NCBI GenBank assembly: GCA_002286855.1
Contig: NRSV01000009.1
Coordinates: 374,984-438,983, forward strand
Direction: 5' to 3'
DNA: 64,000 nucleotides
Source of the DNA: Bipolaris cookei
Lineage: Eukaryota; Ascomycota; Dothideomycetes; Pleosporales; Pleosporaceae
Below, piece after piece: positions 59,760 through 64,000 of this stretch (the first letter of the stretch is position 1; each line of letters opens with the position of its first letter). Both the position numbers and the translations under genes were made by a program. The notes beneath the pieces are model-generated. The model worked only from the letters and a program-made list of their open reading frames with translations. It was not told where the DNA came from and did not search any database.

Positions 59760-62700
59760 CTACGCCGGTATGGCTCGATCCATACTCTGACCCAAGCACA
59801 TCTCATAATACACCTCTCTCTTCGCGAGCAACTCTTGGTGCGTCCCACTCTCCACAACCTTTCCCTTGGCAAAAACAAAGATTTCATCTGCATCCTTGAT
59901 CGTACTGAGGCGGTGCGCCACTGCAATGGTTGTACGTCCGCTCTGTGCCTCTTCTAGGGCCGATTGAACTACCCGCTCAGACTCGGTGTCGAGTGCGGAT
60001 GTGGCTTCATCAAGCAGAAGAAGACGTGGTTCGCGTATCAAGGCCCGGGCTATTGCAATCCGTTGACGTTGTCCTCCAGACAATTGTGTGCCCCTATTGC
60101 CACACATGGTTGCAAAACCGTCTGGCAGGGATGCAACGAAGTCATAAATGTTGGATTGTTTGGCTGTTTTCTCAATTTGCGCATCCGTAACGTCAGTTTC
60201 GATGCCCATGGCAATGTTGTCGCGGATCGAGCCTTGGTATAACACGGGTTCTTGTTGAACGAGCGAAACGTCACGACGGTATTTGCGGGGACAGAGTTCC
60301 GTCAAGGCCCGATTGTCGCAAGTTATCCGCCCGGCGGTAGGATCATAGAATCTTTCAAGAAGCGATATTATGGTCGACTTCCCACAACCGGACGCACCCA
60401 CGAACGCAATGAACTGGCCGGGTCGTACGTCGACATTGATACCTTCGAGAACTTTAGCGTGTGGTCGAGACACGTATGCGAACGCAATGTTATCCACTTC
60501 AACATGAGCGGGGCTCTTGTCCTTTTCATCGCCAAATGGAGGTTTAGATGGGTCTTCTTCCACGGCCGGTGTTAGCCTTCGTAGCCAAAACACGTAGTTT
60601 GCCGCGGTCGCCGCCTTGGTCAGACTGGTTGTGTAGGAAAAGAACCCTGCAGCTGCCTCCCCGGAAAAGATAACACCAATAAAGACTGTGAAGAATTGAG
60701 TTGTTGTGTACTCGCCAGTACTGATCAGGCGACCGCCGTACCAGAAACCCTATAGATGTTAATATTTTTGCTTTTAAGAGTAATGGACGAGATACATACT
60801 AAAGCCATTGCAAGGAACGAGATGGATTGCGACAGAGCATACCAGAACATGGTCCATACTAGAGCCTTGATGCTATGCTTTTCAACATGACGCAAACAGT
60901 CTTCGTATCGTGCGAGAATATGTCGCTCAAGTGCAAGACTGGAAACTGTGCGAATAGCGGAGACGGCTTCAGAAGCGAGCGCAGCACTGCCAGCAAAACG
61001 CTTTCCAGTAAGCTCCTCTAATTTAAACTCAAGACGAATCCTGAGATAGCCAGAAAACACGATTGGTGGTAGAGCTAAGCGCATGCAAAGTCAGTACAGT
61101 CTGTTGATCGGGTTCAAGGTACTCACCTCCAAAGACCACGACGAGGCCCAGCTTCCACCCGACGGAAATTGCAAGAATGGAGCTGGAAACAACATTAACT
61201 ATGTTGATACATATCAGCATCAGGTTAAAGCCCATGAGGTCGTGCAAATGGTCGGGATATCCTGAGAGCTTTGAAACAAGCGCGCCGCTAGCGTTATTCT
61301 GGTCGTCAAAGAAGGCCATGTCTTGCTTGAGGACCAGATCGAATATCTCGCGTCGAAACTTTCTTTCTACCACTTGAGCTACAATGTTGCTCGTCCACCC
61401 AATAACGGAATACACAGCCAGATTACCCAGGGCAACGACGAAAAACATGAGGGAATAGAAGTCGCCCTCATCTATGGCTCTTTCGGGTGACAACTGGAAC
61501 GCTCCGACGACGCGTGAGAATAGTATGGCTTGAGCAGGAAACGTTGCTCCTCCACATACACCGGCTATCGATAATAGGAGGAAGCATTTCCAGACACCGT
61601 CTGCTTCTTTGAGAACCAGCCATATACAAGTGACCAGATTGTAGTTGATGCCATCTTTACTCGATTGCTCAACGTCGTCATGGTTTATGGCGGAGACCTG
61701 GCTCTGAGTGCGTTCGAGATCAACCTTCTCTGCAGCAAAGTCTTGATCCACGTGTTCTTCGCTGTCAGTCTGGCCAAGATCCTGGGCTCGGACAAGACGT
61801 GCGTATGCTCCATCTTGCGTGAGGAGCTCTTCATGTGAGCCTTGCTCTACGACAGTGCCGCTAGACATGACGATAATGTTGTCTGCATTGCGGATTGTAG
61901 AGAGCTTGTGCGCTATGACGATGGTGGTGCGGCCTTGAGAGACACGCTCTAGGGCTTGCTGCACAATCTTTTCGGCTTTTGGATCTAAGGCGCTGGTTGC
62001 TTCATCTAGCAGTAGGACGGTTGGCTCTGAAACGATGCTGCGTGCAATCGCTATGCGTTGCTTTTGACCGCCCGAAAGATTTGCAGCTCGCTCGCCAAGC
62101 TGCGTATCGTAGCCCTGTGTGCTGTTAGCAATGCTAGTCCATGGATGGTATGCAAATCTGGGGAACCTACCTTTGGCAGTCTCTTGATAAACTCCTCGGC
62201 ATAAGCATCTTTACAGGCATTTTCTACTAATTTCCGTTGCTCGTCCTGAGGTAGATTGGACTTTTCTGTACCAACAAGGCCGAATGCGACGTTCTCATAT
62301 ATGGTCCCGGAGAACAGAACCGGCTCTTGCTGAACGAGACGGATGTTTGTCCGTAGCCACGTGAGATTCAACTCTCTGATATCCGTACCATCGAGGTAGA
62401 TCATACCGCTAGCCTGGTCGTACCAACGTTCAATCAAGCCGACGATGGTGGATTTGCCGCTACCTGAGGCTCCAACTAGTGCTGTCGTTTTACCCGCAGG
62501 TGCCGATACAGTCAAGTTCTTCAGAACCGTGATGTCGGGTCTTGCTGGATACGCAAAGCTGACGTCCTTAATCTCAATGACGCCATTGCATACATCGGGT
62601 ATTTTACCCTCTTCACTTAGAGGATCTATCGGGGACTTTCGATCAATGGTCTTGAACAGCTCATTCGCGGAAGACGATGCTTTTCCCAAAGCCATAATTT

Positions 62701-64000
62701 GAGGAGCAATTGTCGTCATTGCAGTCGCTGCAACTATCACGGCTAAGATGACGGTGAATACATCGCCTATGCACAAATAAGCAAGTGCTGTTATTTGGCG
62801 AAAGAATCCACAAAACTCTAATAAGAAAACAAGTCTGAGAAACCAACTTACCGCTGTCTTTGATCTCTCCTCGAGCAAACATTCGGATACCTTGCCAAAA
62901 GGCCAACCCGTAGCCGCAGTAGATACAGAAGAACTCGGTGGAAAACATGACCGCGTAATTAGGAGATTTCTTCATCCCTACATCCATTGCGTCACCGAGA
63001 ATGTTGTCATATTTGCGCGACAACAAAGGATGGAGCCAAAAAGCATGAACAGTGCGTATCGTCGAGAAGACTTCTTCTGCCAGCTGCCCAGCTCTTGATT
63101 GGATTGATAGCAACTGGTTCTCATTCTTGGTGTCGATACCCACGCAGACACTAATAACGACTATGATGGTTGGAACGATACTGATTGTAATCAAAGTGAG
63201 CTTCCACTGTACGATGAAGGCGACAATGAAAGCTGTCACGAAGGTCGATACACCCTGGATTGTGAGAGAAAGTTTCTCAGAAATACCGTTATTGACATTG
63301 TTTCCATTGCTAGTGGCTTGCGTTGTGACCGAGGCGGCCTCTTCTGAATCAAAGTAGGCAATATTTTGGCGAATGACGTGTTTAAGAAAGTCTATGCGCA
63401 CAGCCTTGGTGGTACGTATTGCGGCTATCGATATGAAAGCCTAATAAAATGAGCATCAAGACGTTGAGTCGCTAGTGGAGTCTGCATACCGAGTGGATAT
63501 AGACAAGGCTGAATTTTGCAACAAAGAGATATACAAAGTACAGAGTGAATTTGTTCACTTCAGAACGATATTTAGCTGGTGTAATGGTGCCAGTGGCAAA
63601 CCCAGTGAACGTAGACACGAATCTGGAATGTCAGTGAAGTGCTCGACGTTGTTTCCGTATACATAGACTCACTTTCCGAAGACTAGGTCCCTGAAGAGAA
63701 GGTTAGTGTTTGTGTGAATCAAGTAGTACTGACTCGCCTACATGAGTGGTAGTAGTGTTCCAGCAGCGATGGCGGCGAAGGCCGCAATAACATTCAGTAT
63801 CCAACTAGTGCAATCTGCATACCGAAAGATACGCTGAAACAAGGTCAATCCCAGATTCAATTCAGGTGTTGCGCGTGTTTGGACTTACGACATAGCCACC
63901 CATACCGCCATCGACCTCGTTCGACACAGCATCACTTTTGTCGTCAGAAGCTGTATCTCTTTTAGCATTTTCAGTTAATTGCGTGTCAGATTTGAGTGGC
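59760..64000 (-). CDS. ABCB-type (MDR/Pgp-like) full-size ABC transporter, 5' end outside the window
   Basis: Nine exons (63889-64000, 63742-63833, 63673-63690, 63490-63622, 62852-63440, 62171-62766, 61127-62114, 60800-61074, 59760-60749) join in frame to 1263 residues; only a short N-terminus is missing. NBD1: GASGSGKST, LSGGQKQR, LLLDEATSALD. NBD2: GASGCGKST, LSGGQRQR, LLLLDEATSALD; both ATP sites look intact. TMD1 begins after the GGMGGYV exon. Exon 3 is only 18 nt (six codons, LMDLVFGKF context). Family knowledge: ATP-driven exporter of lipophilic compounds. Compared with the left-edge transporter it has no NBD1 insertion, has more introns and is clearly a different paralogue. Substrate unknown. 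Confidence 0.93.

Noticed and set aside
1..64000. CRISPR arrays, bacterial operons, riboswitches, further tRNA genes
   Set aside because: The window is eukaryotic nuclear DNA; no spaced direct-repeat array other than the two minisatellites was seen, and no second tRNA T-arm/acceptor combination was found by eye.

Overview
The window is nuclear DNA of a filamentous ascomycete, most likely a dothideomycete of the order Pleosporales (inference). Genes are compact and widely spaced on both strands. Introns are short, mostly about 50-115 nt, with GTRNGT-type donors and CTNAC-like branch sites. The protein set is typically fungal, and there is a decayed Fot1/pogo plus hAT transposon island. No operons, CRISPR arrays or bacterial features are present. 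All gene models below were joined by hand from reading frames and splice sites.

Layout, left to right. At 1-3.9 kb is the 3' part of a full-size ABCB (MDR/Pgp-like) transporter on the plus strand, followed by an intron-containing tRNA-Lys(CUU). From 4.3 to 8.7 kb there is little recognisable coding sequence. At 8.7-10.1 kb is a seven-exon three-repeat Myb protein (minus). At 11.7-12.5 kb is a Fyv7-type rRNA-processing protein (minus), divergent from an Atos/FAM214-like protein at 13.3-15.7 kb (plus). Next come a mitochondrial rhodanese (16.3-17.2 kb, plus), a basic-secretory-protein-type metalloprotease homologue (17.4-18.2 kb, minus), an Sdt1/Phm8-like HAD pyrimidine 5'-nucleotidase (18.6-19.6 kb, minus), an unknown disordered protein (20.1-22.6 kb, plus), a KH-domain RNA-binding protein (23.8-27.0 kb, plus) and a Smy2-type GYF-domain protein (28.2-33.1 kb, minus).

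After a 3 kb gap there are an ACS/Dal5-family MFS transporter (36.1-37.9 kb, plus), a Tvp38/SNARE-associated membrane protein (38.7-40.0 kb, minus), a Dug3-like glutamine amidotransferase (41.9-43.1 kb, minus), an amino-acid permease (45.4-47.2 kb, plus) and a small unknown membrane protein (50.3-50.9 kb, minus). At 52.2-55.3 kb is a nested transposon island. A degenerate pogo/Fot1-like transposase is interrupted inside its DDE domain by a 1.05 kb internally deleted hAT element, and it abuts the C-terminal remnant of a second pogo-type transposase. At 55.7-56.9 kb, right beside the island, is a gene whose three exons encode an intact C3HC4 RING finger fused to a YEATS acyl-lysine reader domain. 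I regard this as the most interesting protein here. A mucin-like single-pass membrane protein follows (57.2-58.5 kb, minus). A second, different ABCB transporter (59.8 kb to the right edge, minus) closes the window.

The genes do not form an obvious pathway cluster. Several are housekeeping functions (rRNA processing, COPII/mRNA-linked GYF protein, glutathione turnover, nucleotide salvage). The two ABC pumps, the MFS carrier and the amino-acid permease give the region a transport flavour, but they are far apart and are probably regulated independently.
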